NCBI RefSeq assembly: GCF_900142645.1
Contig: NZ_FRBP01000006.1
Span: 248,001 to 312,000, forward strand
Reading direction: 5' to 3'
From: Eubacterium callanderi
Lineage (GTDB): Bacteria; Bacillota; Clostridia; Eubacteriales; Eubacteriaceae
Length of the DNA: 64,000 nucleotides
Shown piece by piece: positions 43,324 to 51,475 of the stretch. The position numbers were made by a program, and so were the translations under genes. Position 1 is the first letter of the stretch. The number at the start of each line of letters is the position of its first letter. The notes under the pieces are model-generated. The model worked only from the letters and a program-made list of their open reading frames with translations, did not search any database and was not told the origin of the DNA.

Positions 43324-43578
43324 TCATTTTCGATACTGCCAGGCAACCTTATATACGGGAGATGAACCTTTAAAGAACCCCTCTCCTACCATCATATAAC
43401 CGCCCATTCCAGTGACATCCACACCTTAATATTCAGACTTATGCGGGCAGTCTTTTTCTTCACTGAAGTAGATCACCTCATAAGATTCTCCGGTTTCCTG
43501 CGTTGCCAGATTGGCCTATTCTTTTAGTTCGTCAAGCGTGAGTTCATTGGTGATTCCCATGTTTTTCAATGGTTCCAT
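43324..43578 (-). pseudogene. Small gene interrupted by two in-frame stops
   Basis: One minus-strand frame runs 85 codons from ATG 43578 to TGA 43324 with TAG and TAA inside. The three blocks read MEPLKNMGITNELTLDELKE, ANLATQETGESYEVIYFSEE (then KDCPHKSEY), and GVDVTGMGGYMMVGEGFFKG (then SSPVYKVAWQYRK). Each is protein-like with no frameshift. The TAG alone might recall pyrrolysine, which methylotrophic acetogens use, but the TAA rules out a simple reading. No family is recognised. The remaining bases 43217-43323 and 43579-43635 show nothing. Confidence 0.6.
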
Positions 43579-43635
43579 ATATTCACTGTACCTTTCCCAC
43601 AGTAGTCGAACACTAATTAAAATTTCTTATTTTTT

Positions 43636-44292
43636 CTAATCAACTCTAATTCCTAAATAACTTATTATATTGTCAAAACCAATATCTTTCGTATCATAAT
43701 AATGCCCTTTATAGTATAAAACAAGATGGCTCATTTGCTCCTCTTTCACATTAACAATACAACATTTTGGTAAAACAAATTCTTTCCGCTTGGTGTAAGT
43801 TATCTTATCATCGTGTATAATGCCAAAATAGTCCAATGTTTCTAACAACTTTGAAAAAGAACATTGCCATGCCCTTGCCTGCATAATACCTACAACTTCG
43901 TCTACACTAAGCCCAGTCAGCATAGCAATACATATCTGACCGCAATATCCATCTTTTGTATAAACAATACTCTGGATATTGTCGATTTTCCGTATAGGGT
44001 TTTCCTTTGAATATGGACTATCATGATTAATTCGGGTTAATCCGCTAATGAGTTTAAAGGAAATGCTTATCTCATCATCGCAATTAATCTGATTTACAAT
44101 ATTTTTTTTAATTGGTATGTAATAGATTCCCTCTCCTTTTGGAATGAGGCGGCACTCAAATGTGCAGCCTTTTATGAATACTTTCACTGGAATCAATCCC
44201 TTTTGATCACATTCTTCCCACACATTAAAGGGAATTTTTATGAAATACCGGTTTCCCGACTTGAATATTTTTTCTTCAAATGTATATTTCAT
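43636..44292 (-). CDS. DUF1905 domain fused to a C39-like papain-fold domain
   Basis: 218 residues. The first ~85 match DUF1905, a small barrel: FIKIPFNVWEECDQKGLIPV and 'GEGIYYIPIKKNIVNQI'. The C-terminal ~110 residues resemble a C39-type cysteine-protease or transporter-linked domain, with YCGQICIAMLTGLSVDEVV (Cys117/Cys121), SHLVLYYKGHYYD (His189) and an Asp near 200. The usual QxDC entry is not present, so activity is uncertain. AT-rich; part of the accessory island. I know of no described function for this fusion. Confidence 0.65.
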   Translation of the reverse strand: MKYTFEEKIFKSGNRYFIKIPFNVWEECDQKGLIPVKVFIKGCTFECRLIPKGEGIYYIPIKKNIVNQINCDDEISISFKLISGLTRINHDSPYSKENPIRKIDNIQSIVYTKDGYCGQICIAMLTGLSVDEVVGIMQARAWQCSFSKLLETLDYFGIIHDDKITYTKRKEFVLPKCCIVNVKEEQMSHLVLYYKGHYYDTKDIGFDNIISYLGIRVD

Positions 44293-44583
44293 TATATTTT
44301 CATTTCCTTCCAGTACAAACTTACAAATTCTAGTTTGTTACAATGCCTTAATTATATCTTTTTCTCCCGAGCATAACAACTTATTTGTTCCCTCTTGATA
44401 CACCACCTGAGAAACTTCCCTCAAGTTAAGACGCAGGCCATCGGAAAAATCATAAGCACTTTAAACCTTCTATATAGAATTCCGTTGCATTTACACTGTT
44501 TATTCACAGAAAAATGGGATATGCTTTATACAAAGCTTTAAGCTTCTACGCAATTAGTAGAAATCAAAAAATGGAGGGGTTTT

Positions 44584-45441
44584 ATGACAATACCAGAAAT
44601 TATGAAGAATCGGATGTGTTTTTCTTTTGAGGTTTTTCCGCCAAAGGAGGGGCAGCCGCTTGAGCCGCTGCTGGATACGCTTGATCATCTCTATGCGTTC
44701 AAGCCGGATTTTATCAGCTGTACCTATGGCGCCGGCGGAACCAACGCAGGCAGAAATGTGGAAATTTGCAAGGCCATTAAAGACAGTGGCGCAACGATCC
44801 CCATCACCCATTTTACCTGTATTGGGAATTCTAAGGATAAGATCCGGGATGAACTCAGAAATTATCTGTCACTGGGCGTAGATCATATTCTGGCGCTGCG
44901 GGGCGACTTTCCAAAGGGCAGCGCTTCGACAGGCGGAGATTTTAATTATGCCAACGAGCTGATCGCTTTTATAAAAGAAGCGTTTCCAGAGTTCAGCATT
45001 GCCATGGCCGGAGATCCGGAAAAGCATTTTGAAGCCAGCAGCTTTGACGAGGATATTGCCCATCTGCGCATAAAACAGGATGCCGGCGCTGATTTTATTA
45101 TGACACAGCTTTGCCACGATGTTGCCCACTATGAGTGGTGGGTCGAGAAAATCCGGAAAGCGCATATCACATTGCCGGTTGATGTCGGTATTATGCCGGT
45201 TCTGGCTAAAGACCCGACCATCCGCATGGCGGTATCCAATGGCAGCTCCATTCCAAGAGACCTGGCTGAAATTATTGCCCGCTATGGCGATAATCCTGAA
45301 GACTTTAAAAAAGCCGGCATGGAGTATACCGTCAAACAGATTCACCGCTTTATAAGCGCCGGAATCGACGGGCTGCACATCTACTCCCTTAACAAATGGG
45401 CAGACATTTCCGAGATTGTCCGCGCTGCCGGCATCCGTTGA
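44584..45441 (+). CDS. metF: 5,10-methylenetetrahydrofolate reductase
   Basis: A 285-residue TIM-barrel flavoprotein that reduces methylene-THF to methyl-THF, a step of the Wood-Ljungdahl pathway and of methionine synthesis. 'MCFSFEVFPPKEG' has the catalytic Glu, SCTYGAGGTN and ALRGDFP the folate/FAD residues, and DFIMTQLCHD the later conserved block. ATGGAGGGG lies upstream. No metV or Rnf-type partner is adjacent. The 290-bp gap before it (44293-44583) shows no riboswitch that I can recognise. Confidence 0.95.
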   Translation: MTIPEIMKNRMCFSFEVFPPKEGQPLEPLLDTLDHLYAFKPDFISCTYGAGGTNAGRNVEICKAIKDSGATIPITHFTCIGNSKDKIRDELRNYLSLGVDHILALRGDFPKGSASTGGDFNYANELIAFIKEAFPEFSIAMAGDPEKHFEASSFDEDIAHLRIKQDAGADFIMTQLCHDVAHYEWWVEKIRKAHITLPVDVGIMPVLAKDPTIRMAVSNGSSIPRDLAEIIARYGDNPEDFKKAGMEYTVKQIHRFISAGIDGLHIYSLNKWADISEIVRAAGIR

Positions 45442-45544
45442 CCAATAGCATTGAAAGATCGGATTTTGCTTTTCTTTAAAGTCATTCTTAAGCTATATTC
45501 ATTATGATAATAATAAAATAAACCATAGAAAGAAGGCATTTCTT

Positions 45545-45757
45545 ATGAAATTAAGTGCTCGCAACCAATTGGCCGGAAAAGTCGTCTCAATTAAAGAAGG
45601 CGCCGTAAACGGCATTGTTGTTTTAGATATCGGCGGCGGAAACCAGATTTCCTCCACCATCTCCATGGATTCCATCCGGGAACTGGGCTTACAGGTTGGC
45701 TCTGACGCCTATGCGGTGATCAAAGCGACCTCTGTCATGATCGGTATTGATGACTAG
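45545..45757 (+). CDS. Molbindin (Mop/TOBE) molybdate-binding protein
   Basis: A 70-residue single TOBE/Mop domain: 'LSARNQLAGKVVSIKEGAVN' and SDAYAVIKATSVMIGID. Such proteins form hexamers that store molybdate or tungstate in the cytoplasm, useful for formate dehydrogenase in acetogens. GAAAGAAGG precedes the ATG and a bidirectional terminator follows. Confidence 0.95.
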   Translation: MKLSARNQLAGKVVSIKEGAVNGIVVLDIGGGNQISSTISMDSIRELGLQVGSDAYAVIKATSVMIGIDD

Positions 45758-45761
45758 TATT

Positions 45762-45802
45762 AAAAAACCAGGACGTCTTCATTAGAAGCGTCCTGGTTTT
45801 TT
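45762..45802. terminator. Bidirectional terminator
   Basis: 14-bp stem AAAAAACCAGGACG/CGTCCTGGTTTTTT with a 13-nt loop between convergent genes. Confidence 0.9.
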
Positions 45803-46454
45803 AGAGCTGTGCTTTATACGCATCCAGCAGTGCTGCGTATTCCCTGTAGGGAACCTTGTACTTCTTTGCGCAGCCACAGCCAAGCCCTACGCAATATGGT
45901 TCCAAATGCACCTCTATCCAGTCGTCCAGATCCAGATTACCATCAAACTGAGACCATATTTTTGACTCGGCCTTTTCCCGGTTTGAATCGAAGGGGTAAC
46001 GAACCCCCACAAAGCGCGGGCTGTAGGAAAGCTCAATAATATCATCATCCCGAACGTTTTTGTCATTTTCATCCCGCCGTTTTTCGGCCTCTGCCTGCAG
46101 CTCCTCGATCTCTTTATCAAGACTTTCAATCTGCTCCAGATAAGCTGCCTGCACGCTTTCGGGGATAGCCACATAGAGGGCCTGTCCTTTTTTATTTTCA
46201 ATGCCGAACTGCTCCTCTATCCACTTGGCCATACCAAACTTAAAGCATAGCGCAGGACCTTCTTTTTTATTGGTTTCGGCATAACAGCTGATAAAAGCCG
46301 GATTTTTCAGGGCTTCACCGTTTACCATGACCTGTTCACATTTATAGCCGCGCAAAGTCGTTTTCTTGGCGGCGTCCTCATCGGTTAAAGGAGCTGTGCG
46401 GAGTTCAAACACGGCATTTTTACCACCCAGCTCTGTTTCAAATCTAAATTCCAT
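45801..46454 (-). CDS. Unknown coiled-coil protein with a CGC motif
   Basis: 217 residues that I cannot place in a family. The N-terminus is beta-rich (MEFRFETELGGKNAVFELRT). A coiled coil with YLEQIESLDKEIEELQAEAE runs at about 104-130. The C-terminus has LGCGCAKKYKVPYREY. It is soluble, acidic, with normal codon use. Monocistronic and convergent with the molbindin gene. Confidence 0.65.
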   Translation of the reverse strand: MEFRFETELGGKNAVFELRTAPLTDEDAAKKTTLRGYKCEQVMVNGEALKNPAFISCYAETNKKEGPALCFKFGMAKWIEEQFGIENKKGQALYVAIPESVQAAYLEQIESLDKEIEELQAEAEKRRDENDKNVRDDDIIELSYSPRFVGVRYPFDSNREKAESKIWSQFDGNLDLDDWIEVHLEPYCVGLGCGCAKKYKVPYREYAALLDAYKAQL

Positions 46455-46592
46455 CCATTCTACCTCATTCTGTCAATTTTCCTCGTCTATTATACACCTT
46501 ACGTCCAAGAATTTCAGCAAAAATTCAAGATAAAAAGTGGTTTATAAAACTATTTTATCTGGATTTAAGGGCGTGAATAATGCCCATATACA

Positions 46593-46629
46593 AAAAAGGC
46601 AGAGAATATAAAAAATCCTCTGTCTTTTT
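46593..46629 (-). terminator. Terminator after the DUF6485-like gene
   Basis: Stem AAAAGGCAGAG/CTCTGTCTTTT with one wobble pair and a minus-strand T run. Confidence 0.65.
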
Positions 46630-46639
46630 CAGCGGCGGC

Positions 46640-46888
46640 CTAAGCCTGCTGCCTTCTCTTAACATCCTCTAAAAATGCTTCCAGGCTTCTGTCGTGAAGC
46701 TTTTCTCCTTCTTCGGAAAACAGGCAGCCTGGTATCTGTCCCCGACCCCGATGCTTGGCGATACATTCACAGCAGTAGCCATGCTGTTTACAGCCAAATT
46801 CGGTACAGGTACAGCCCTGCTCATTTTTCTCCCTCCGGCAGATACGCTCTTCGGCAGTTTCGGGTGCCTGACATGTATTGCAGCTCAT
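46640..46888 (-). CDS. DUF6485-like cysteine-rich protein
   Basis: 82 residues from ATG 46888 (MSCNTCQAP), 9 bp after AGGAGG; the ATG two codons earlier is too close to the ribosome site. Cysteines in SCNTCQ, RICRRE, GCTCTEFGCKQHGYCCECI and GCLF form a compact metal-binding pattern typical of DUF6485. Function unknown; common in anaerobes. Confidence 0.75.
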   Translation of the reverse strand: MSCNTCQAPETAEERICRREKNEQGCTCTEFGCKQHGYCCECIAKHRGRGQIPGCLFSEEGEKLHDRSLEAFLEDVKRRQQA

Positions 46889-47062
46889 GATCATATTCCT
46901 CCTGATTTGTTTTTCAGGATTATTATATCACAGTGCCCAGCACTTTGAAAACTTTCCTTCTTTTTCTCCCACAATATCCCATCTTAACTATAGGCTTTTG
47001 CACAATTTTATGATATTATTTTAGGAAGTATAAAAATTAAGGATCACAACAGGAGAGAATAG

Positions 47063-48733
47063 ATGGAGACAAACGAAAAAACCAATTTTATTATCAACGC
47101 CATTGATGAGGATAACAAAAACCATGTGTATACCGACGAGCGCGTACACACCCGTTTTCCACCCGAACCCAACGGCTATTTACATATTGGCCACGCCAAG
47201 GCCTCTTTGCTGAACTACCGCATCGCCAAAAAATACAACGGAAAGTTCAACCTGCGTTTTGACGACACCAACCCTGTCAAGGAAGACATTGAATATGTCA
47301 ACTCGATCAAAGAGGATTTATCCTGGCTGGGCATTGACTGGGAAGACCGTCTCTACTTTGCGTCCAGCTATTTTTCAAAAATGGCGGAATACGCCGTTGA
47401 GCTCATTAAAAAGGGCCTGGCCTTTGTAGATGACTTAAACGCAGACCAGATTCGTGAATACCGCGGCACACTCAAGGAGCCTGGTAAGGAAAGCCCCTTC
47501 CGCAACCGCTCTGTATCCGAAAACCTTGAGCTTTTTGAAAAAATGAAGGCCGGCGAATTTGACGAGGGCGTCAAAGTACTCCGGGCTAAAATCGACATGG
47601 CCAGCCCGAATATGAACATGCGCGATCCGGTCATTTACCGTATCCTGCACACCAAGCACCCCAACACTGACGAAGACTGGTACATTTACCCCATGTACGA
47701 TTTTGCCCATCCGGTGGAGGACGCCATCGAAGGCATCACCCATTCCCTCTGCACCCTGGAATTTGAAGACCACCGTCCTTTCTACGACTGGGTTCTGGCC
47801 AACCTGGACGACTTTAAGGCCGAGCATCCCCGCCAGATCGAATTTGCAAAGCTGAACCTGTCCGGTACCATTATGGGCAAACGCTACCTGAAAAGACTGG
47901 TCGATGAAGGCATCGTGGATGGCTGGGATGACCCGAGGCTGGCGACCATCTCCGGTATGCGCCGCCGTGGCTATACACCGGAGGCTATTCAGGCTTTCTG
48001 TGAGGAGATCGGCGTCGCCAAGGCAAACTCCACTGTAGACATCGCCATGCTGGAGCATTTTATCCGCGACGACTTAAAACTTAAAGCCCCGCGTGTCAAT
48101 GCTGTACTCGATCCGCTCAAGGTTACCATTACCAATTATCCTGAGGGTCAGACCGAGTGGCTTGAAATTGAGACGAATCTGGATGTACCGGAAATGGGCA
48201 TGCACAAAATGCCTTTCGGACGTGAAATCTATGTTGAAAAATCAGACTTTATGGAGGTTCCGGTTAAAAAATACTTCCGTCTCTTCCCTGGCAATGAAGT
48301 CCGCCTGAGAGGCGCCTATTTCATTACCTGCAACGAGGTTATCAAGGATAAAAACGGCGAGGTCATCGAGCTTAAATGTACCTATGACCCAGAAACAAAA
48401 TCCGGCTCCGGTTTTACAGGCCGCAAAGTCAAGGGAACCATCCACTGGGTATCAGCCTCCGAAGGAAAACAGGTTGAGGTTCATATGCTAAACCCGCTGC
48501 TTAAGGATGAAGAAGGCTTTGACGCTGACACCTTCCTTGATAAAATTAACCCGGACTCACTGAAAAAGATCACCGCCTGGGTAGAACCGCGTGTGCTGGA
48601 AGCCAGCCCCTATGACAAGTTCCAGTTTGTCCGCCAGGGTTATTTCTCCGTTGACCCTAAATATTCAACCGAGGGAAATCCGGTCTTTAATCAGGTCGTG
48701 CCGCTTAAAAGTTCCTGGCGTCCAGGTAAGTAA
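47063..48733 (+). CDS. glnS: Glutaminyl-tRNA synthetase
   Basis: A 556-residue class-I aminoacyl-tRNA synthetase that charges tRNA-Gln. [17 protein letters not shown] is the HIGH motif near residue 40. The KMSKS counterpart reads [14 protein letters not shown], with Gly in place of the usual Ser. The C-terminal about 220 residues form the anticodon-binding beta barrels. Many Clostridia lack GlnRS and use GatCAB, so its presence is informative. AGGAGAG precedes the ATG. Confidence 0.96.
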   Translation: METNEKTNFIINAIDEDNKNHVYTDERVHTRFPPEPNGYLHIGHAKASLLNYRIAKKYNGKFNLRFDDTNPVKEDIEYVNSIKEDLSWLGIDWEDRLYFASSYFSKMAEYAVELIKKGLAFVDDLNADQIREYRGTLKEPGKESPFRNRSVSENLELFEKMKAGEFDEGVKVLRAKIDMASPNMNMRDPVIYRILHTKHPNTDEDWYIYPMYDFAHPVEDAIEGITHSLCTLEFEDHRPFYDWVLANLDDFKAEHPRQIEFAKLNLSGTIMGKRYLKRLVDEGIVDGWDDPRLATISGMRRRGYTPEAIQAFCEEIGVAKANSTVDIAMLEHFIRDDLKLKAPRVNAVLDPLKVTITNYPEGQTEWLEIETNLDVPEMGMHKMPFGREIYVEKSDFMEVPVKKYFRLFPGNEVRLRGAYFITCNEVIKDKNGEVIELKCTYDPETKSGSGFTGRKVKGTIHWVSASEGKQVEVHMLNPLLKDEEGFDADTFLDKINPDSLKKITAWVEPRVLEASPYDKFQFVRQGYFSVDPKYSTEGNPVFNQVVPLKSSWRPGK

Positions 48734-48768
48734 TCCGCATTCAATCGCGTTTATCATAAGGAGTAAAT

Positions 48769-50070
48769 ATGATTTGGTCACTAAAAGAAACCCTGCCCCG
48801 CGAAGAAATTCGTGAAATTCAATTTAAACGTCTGAAAAAAACACTCAAGCACGTCTATAAAAATGTGCCTTACTACAGAAACCTGTTTAAGGCCAATAAA
48901 ATCAAGCCCGATGATATCCGTTCTCTGGAGGACCTGCGTTTCCTGCCTTTTACCACCAAGGAGGATCTACGGATGAACTATCCTTTCGGCCTGTTCGCGG
49001 TGCCGAAGGAAAAAATCGTGCGCTACCATGCGTCCTCCGGCACCACCGGCAACCCCACCGTTGTAGGCTACACCAGAAAGGATCTTGAAACCTGGGCCGA
49101 GTGTATTGCCCGTCTGGTTACCATGGGTGGCGTTACGAAACGCGATACTGCGCATGTATCCTTTGGCTACGGCCTGTTCACCGGCGCTTTTGGCCTGCAC
49201 CAGGGCCTTGAAAAGGTTGGGGCCGGCGTTGTGCCCATGTCCAGCGGCAATACCCAGAAGCAGATAAAAATCATGAAGGATTTTGGCGCCACTGTACTCA
49301 TCGGCACGCCTTCCTACGCGCTGCGCCTGGCCGAGGTGGCCCAGGATATGGGCCTGGACCCGGCGACGGATTTAAACCTGCGGGTCGGCTGTTTTGGCGG
49401 TGAAGGCTCCACCGAGGCCATGCGCGCCAAGATTAACGAGGCCTTTGGCCTGTTTGCCACTGAAAACTACGGGATGAGCGAGCTCATCGGACCCGGTGTT
49501 TCCGGTGAATGCCACGCCCTCACCGGCATGCACATCAATGAAGATCACTTTATCGCAGAAATCATTGACCCTGTGACCTTGGAGGTTCTGCCGGAAGGGG
49601 AAACCGGCGAGCTGGTCATTACCCCCATCACCAAGCAGGCACTGCCGCTGATCCGTTACCGCACAAAGGATATCACCCATCTCGATTATTCCCCCTGTGC
49701 CTGTGGCCGTACCACTGCCCGCATGGCCAAGATTGAAGGCCGTACCGATGATATGCTCATCATCAGCGGTGTCAATGTCTTCCCGTCCCAGATCGAGGAA
49801 GTGCTGCTGAGTATTGACGGCATTGGCTCCAACTATCTGATTACCGTCAGCAAGAAGGGGTACCTGGATAAAATCGACATTGACGTGGAGGTTGGCGCCT
49901 ATGACTTGCTGGATTCTGTCACCAAGCTGGATGCACTCTATGCCGAAATCAAGACCAAGCTTCATAGCATCCTGGGGATTCATCCGACCGTCCACCTCGT
50001 TGAACCAAAGAGCTTAAAACGTTCCGAAGGAAAGGCCCAGCGTGTCCTTGACCTTCGCAATGAAAAATAA
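48769..50070 (+). CDS. paaK: Phenylacetate-CoA ligase family enzyme
   Basis: A 433-residue AMP-forming ligase that activates aryl acids as CoA thioesters. YHASSGTTGNPTVVGYT is the ATP-binding loop near residue 90, 'ATENYGMSELIG' near 230, IRYRTKDI near 300 and GRTDDMLIISGVNVFPSQIEEVLL near 325-350 in two blocks. In Clostridia this gene is often paired with an ACT-domain gene, as here, and may activate indole- or aryl-acids from amino acids. AAGGAG precedes the ATG. Confidence 0.93.
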   Translation: MIWSLKETLPREEIREIQFKRLKKTLKHVYKNVPYYRNLFKANKIKPDDIRSLEDLRFLPFTTKEDLRMNYPFGLFAVPKEKIVRYHASSGTTGNPTVVGYTRKDLETWAECIARLVTMGGVTKRDTAHVSFGYGLFTGAFGLHQGLEKVGAGVVPMSSGNTQKQIKIMKDFGATVLIGTPSYALRLAEVAQDMGLDPATDLNLRVGCFGGEGSTEAMRAKINEAFGLFATENYGMSELIGPGVSGECHALTGMHINEDHFIAEIIDPVTLEVLPEGETGELVITPITKQALPLIRYRTKDITHLDYSPCACGRTTARMAKIEGRTDDMLIISGVNVFPSQIEEVLLSIDGIGSNYLITVSKKGYLDKIDIDVEVGAYDLLDSVTKLDALYAEIKTKLHSILGIHPTVHLVEPKSLKRSEGKAQRVLDLRNEK

Positions 50071-50081
50071 GGAGGCCCGAT

Positions 50082-50519
50082 ATGTTAATCAAACAATTAT
50101 CCATTTTTATTGAAAACAAAAAAGGACATCTTGCCAGCATCACAAAGGTGATCTGTGACGCCGGAATCGATATCCGGGCAATCTCGGTCTTTGACAGTTC
50201 CGAATTTGGCATACTGCGCCTGGTCGTCAACGACCCCTACAAGGCCGCTGAGCTTTTAAAGGAAGCTGGCCATGTGGCCAAAATGACCGATGTGCTGGCA
50301 GTTGAGCCCGAGGATCGTATCGGCGCCATGTACCGCATTTTTGACACTTTATCCGAGAACGACATCAATGTGGAATACGTCTATTCCTTTGTCATGCGCA
50401 ATCAGAGCGCCATGCCCCTGGTCATCATGAAAACAAACGACCAGGAAAAAGCCATCGAGGTGCTCAAGAACTCTGGTGTCATCGTTCTGCCAAAGGAAGA
50501 TGTCTATCAGGTCGACTAA
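50082..50519 (+). CDS. Double ACT-domain protein
   Basis: 145 residues built of two ACT domains (about 1-70 and 71-145), beginning KQLSIFIENKKGHLASITKV and later IGAMYRIFDTLSENDINVEY. ACT domains bind amino acids and regulate partner enzymes. It follows the CoA ligase by 11 bp with its own GGAGG, so it probably senses an amino acid to control aryl-acid use. Confidence 0.92.
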   Translation: MLIKQLSIFIENKKGHLASITKVICDAGIDIRAISVFDSSEFGILRLVVNDPYKAAELLKEAGHVAKMTDVLAVEPEDRIGAMYRIFDTLSENDINVEYVYSFVMRNQSAMPLVIMKTNDQEKAIEVLKNSGVIVLPKEDVYQVD

Positions 50520-50536
50520 AAACTGCTTTTACAGAT

Positions 50537-50572
50537 AAAAAATCACAGGGCCGCTGCTCTGTGATTTTTTAT
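50537..50572 (+). terminator. Terminator after the ACT-domain gene
   Basis: 12-bp stem AAAAAATCACAG/CTGTGATTTTTT (50537-50548, 50559-50570). Usable in both directions. Confidence 0.85.
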
Positions 50573-50584
50573 TATACATGGTTC

Positions 50585-50794
50585 TCAGCCATGGCTGCTG
50601 CCTGCTGTTCGGTGTTCTACGGCGATGTGGTAGCGTTTTATTTTATGCTGGAGGTTTTGTCTGGAAATCCCCAAAATTCTGGCGCTTTTGGAAATATTGT
50701 AGCAGTTCTCGGCCAGCACATCCAATAAAAGCTTTTTTTCATAGGCATGAAGGGCTTCTTTTAAGTCGCGTGTTCCTGTTTCTTCGCCTTTCAT
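50585..50794 (-). CDS. Fis-type helix-turn-helix protein
   Basis: A 69-residue protein that consists of little more than the Fis/NtrC C-terminal DNA-binding fold: LLLDVLAENCYNISKSARIL then GISRQNLQHKIKRYHI. No AAA+ domain precedes it in the window, so it may be a stand-alone regulator or the end of a split activator. It follows the MetH-activation-like gene by 15 bp on the same strand. GGTAAAAAAATG gives only a weak ribosome site (GGAGG slightly upstream). Confidence 0.8.
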   Translation of the reverse strand: MKGEETGTRDLKEALHAYEKKLLLDVLAENCYNISKSARILGISRQNLQHKIKRYHIAVEHRTAGSSHG

Positions 50795-50809
50795 TTTTTT
50801 ACCTCCATT

Positions 50810-51475
50810 TTATCCAAATATCCGCGCATAGGCTTCGGGGTCAAAGGGAACCTTTCGTCCGATGCAGTCATATTTCTTGCACAGACTACAATTATCATAA
50901 TCCGCATCGCTTGAAAAGAGCAGCTCTGACACCGAGTATCCCGGCTGCATATAGTTTTTTTCTGTCAGCCGGACCCCGATGGTCTCTGTCACGTCGCCGA
51001 TGATCTCAAAAAGCGCGGGATTGTTGGCGATCGGCCAGTCTGGCAGTGAGCCCGGATTCAAACGTCCCATATGGTCAAAGGCAAAATGCTCTTTTAGATA
51101 GCGGTCCACCGCCGCGCGGGCCTCTCTGAGCGCGGCATATTTCAACAGATTGCGCACCTCATCTGAAGGCTCCTGTAGGGCGTCCAGCTCGTCACCAGCA
51201 GTTACCACTGTGGCAAAAACCCGTTCGATTCCTTCTAGCTTTTCCGCCAGCAGGCGGCTTTCAAAAATTTTATGCGCAACCTGCACCCGGTCATCGCCAA
51301 GGGCCTTTACGGCGCACCATTTAATGATGGCCCTGGGCCTTACAAGCTTTTCGGCCGCTGCTGCCCATCGAAGAAGCTCGCTGTAAACCTGTGATTGGGG
51401 ATCAATGTGTTTATCCTCTGCAAAGGCCTCGATGTCATAAAAGATTTCCATGGGGTTAAATACGATTTTTTCCAT
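50810..51475 (-). CDS. Vitamin B12-dependent methionine synthase activation-domain-like protein
   Basis: 221 residues from ATG 51475, preceded by AAGGCGG; it overlaps the MFS gene by 20 bp. VFATVVTAGDELDALQ, YAALREARAAVDRYL, and GRLNPGSLPDWPIANNPALF with VRLTEKNYMQPGYSVS mark the S-adenosylmethionine-binding activation fold of MetH. 'CSLCKKYDCIGRKVPF' adds cysteines at the C-terminus. In anaerobes stand-alone versions reactivate corrinoid methyltransferases or MetE-like short MetH. The partner is outside the window. Confidence 0.88.
   Translation of the reverse strand: MEKIVFNPMEIFYDIEAFAEDKHIDPQSQVYSELLRWAAAAEKLVRPRAIIKWCAVKALGDDRVQVAHKIFESRLLAEKLEGIERVFATVVTAGDELDALQEPSDEVRNLLKYAALREARAAVDRYLKEHFAFDHMGRLNPGSLPDWPIANNPALFEIIGDVTETIGVRLTEKNYMQPGYSVSELLFSSDADYDNCSLCKKYDCIGRKVPFDPEAYARIFG

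Noticed and set aside
43324-43578. Pyrrolysine read-through at the TAG
   Set aside because: A TAA stop lies in the same frame 29 codons further, so read-through of TAG alone would not restore the protein.
44293-44583. Possible SAM- or B12-type riboswitch before metF
   Set aside because: No conserved core elements or terminator hairpin could be recognised.
47435-48058. 207-residue minus-strand frame
   Set aside because: Antisense to glnS with no independent signals.
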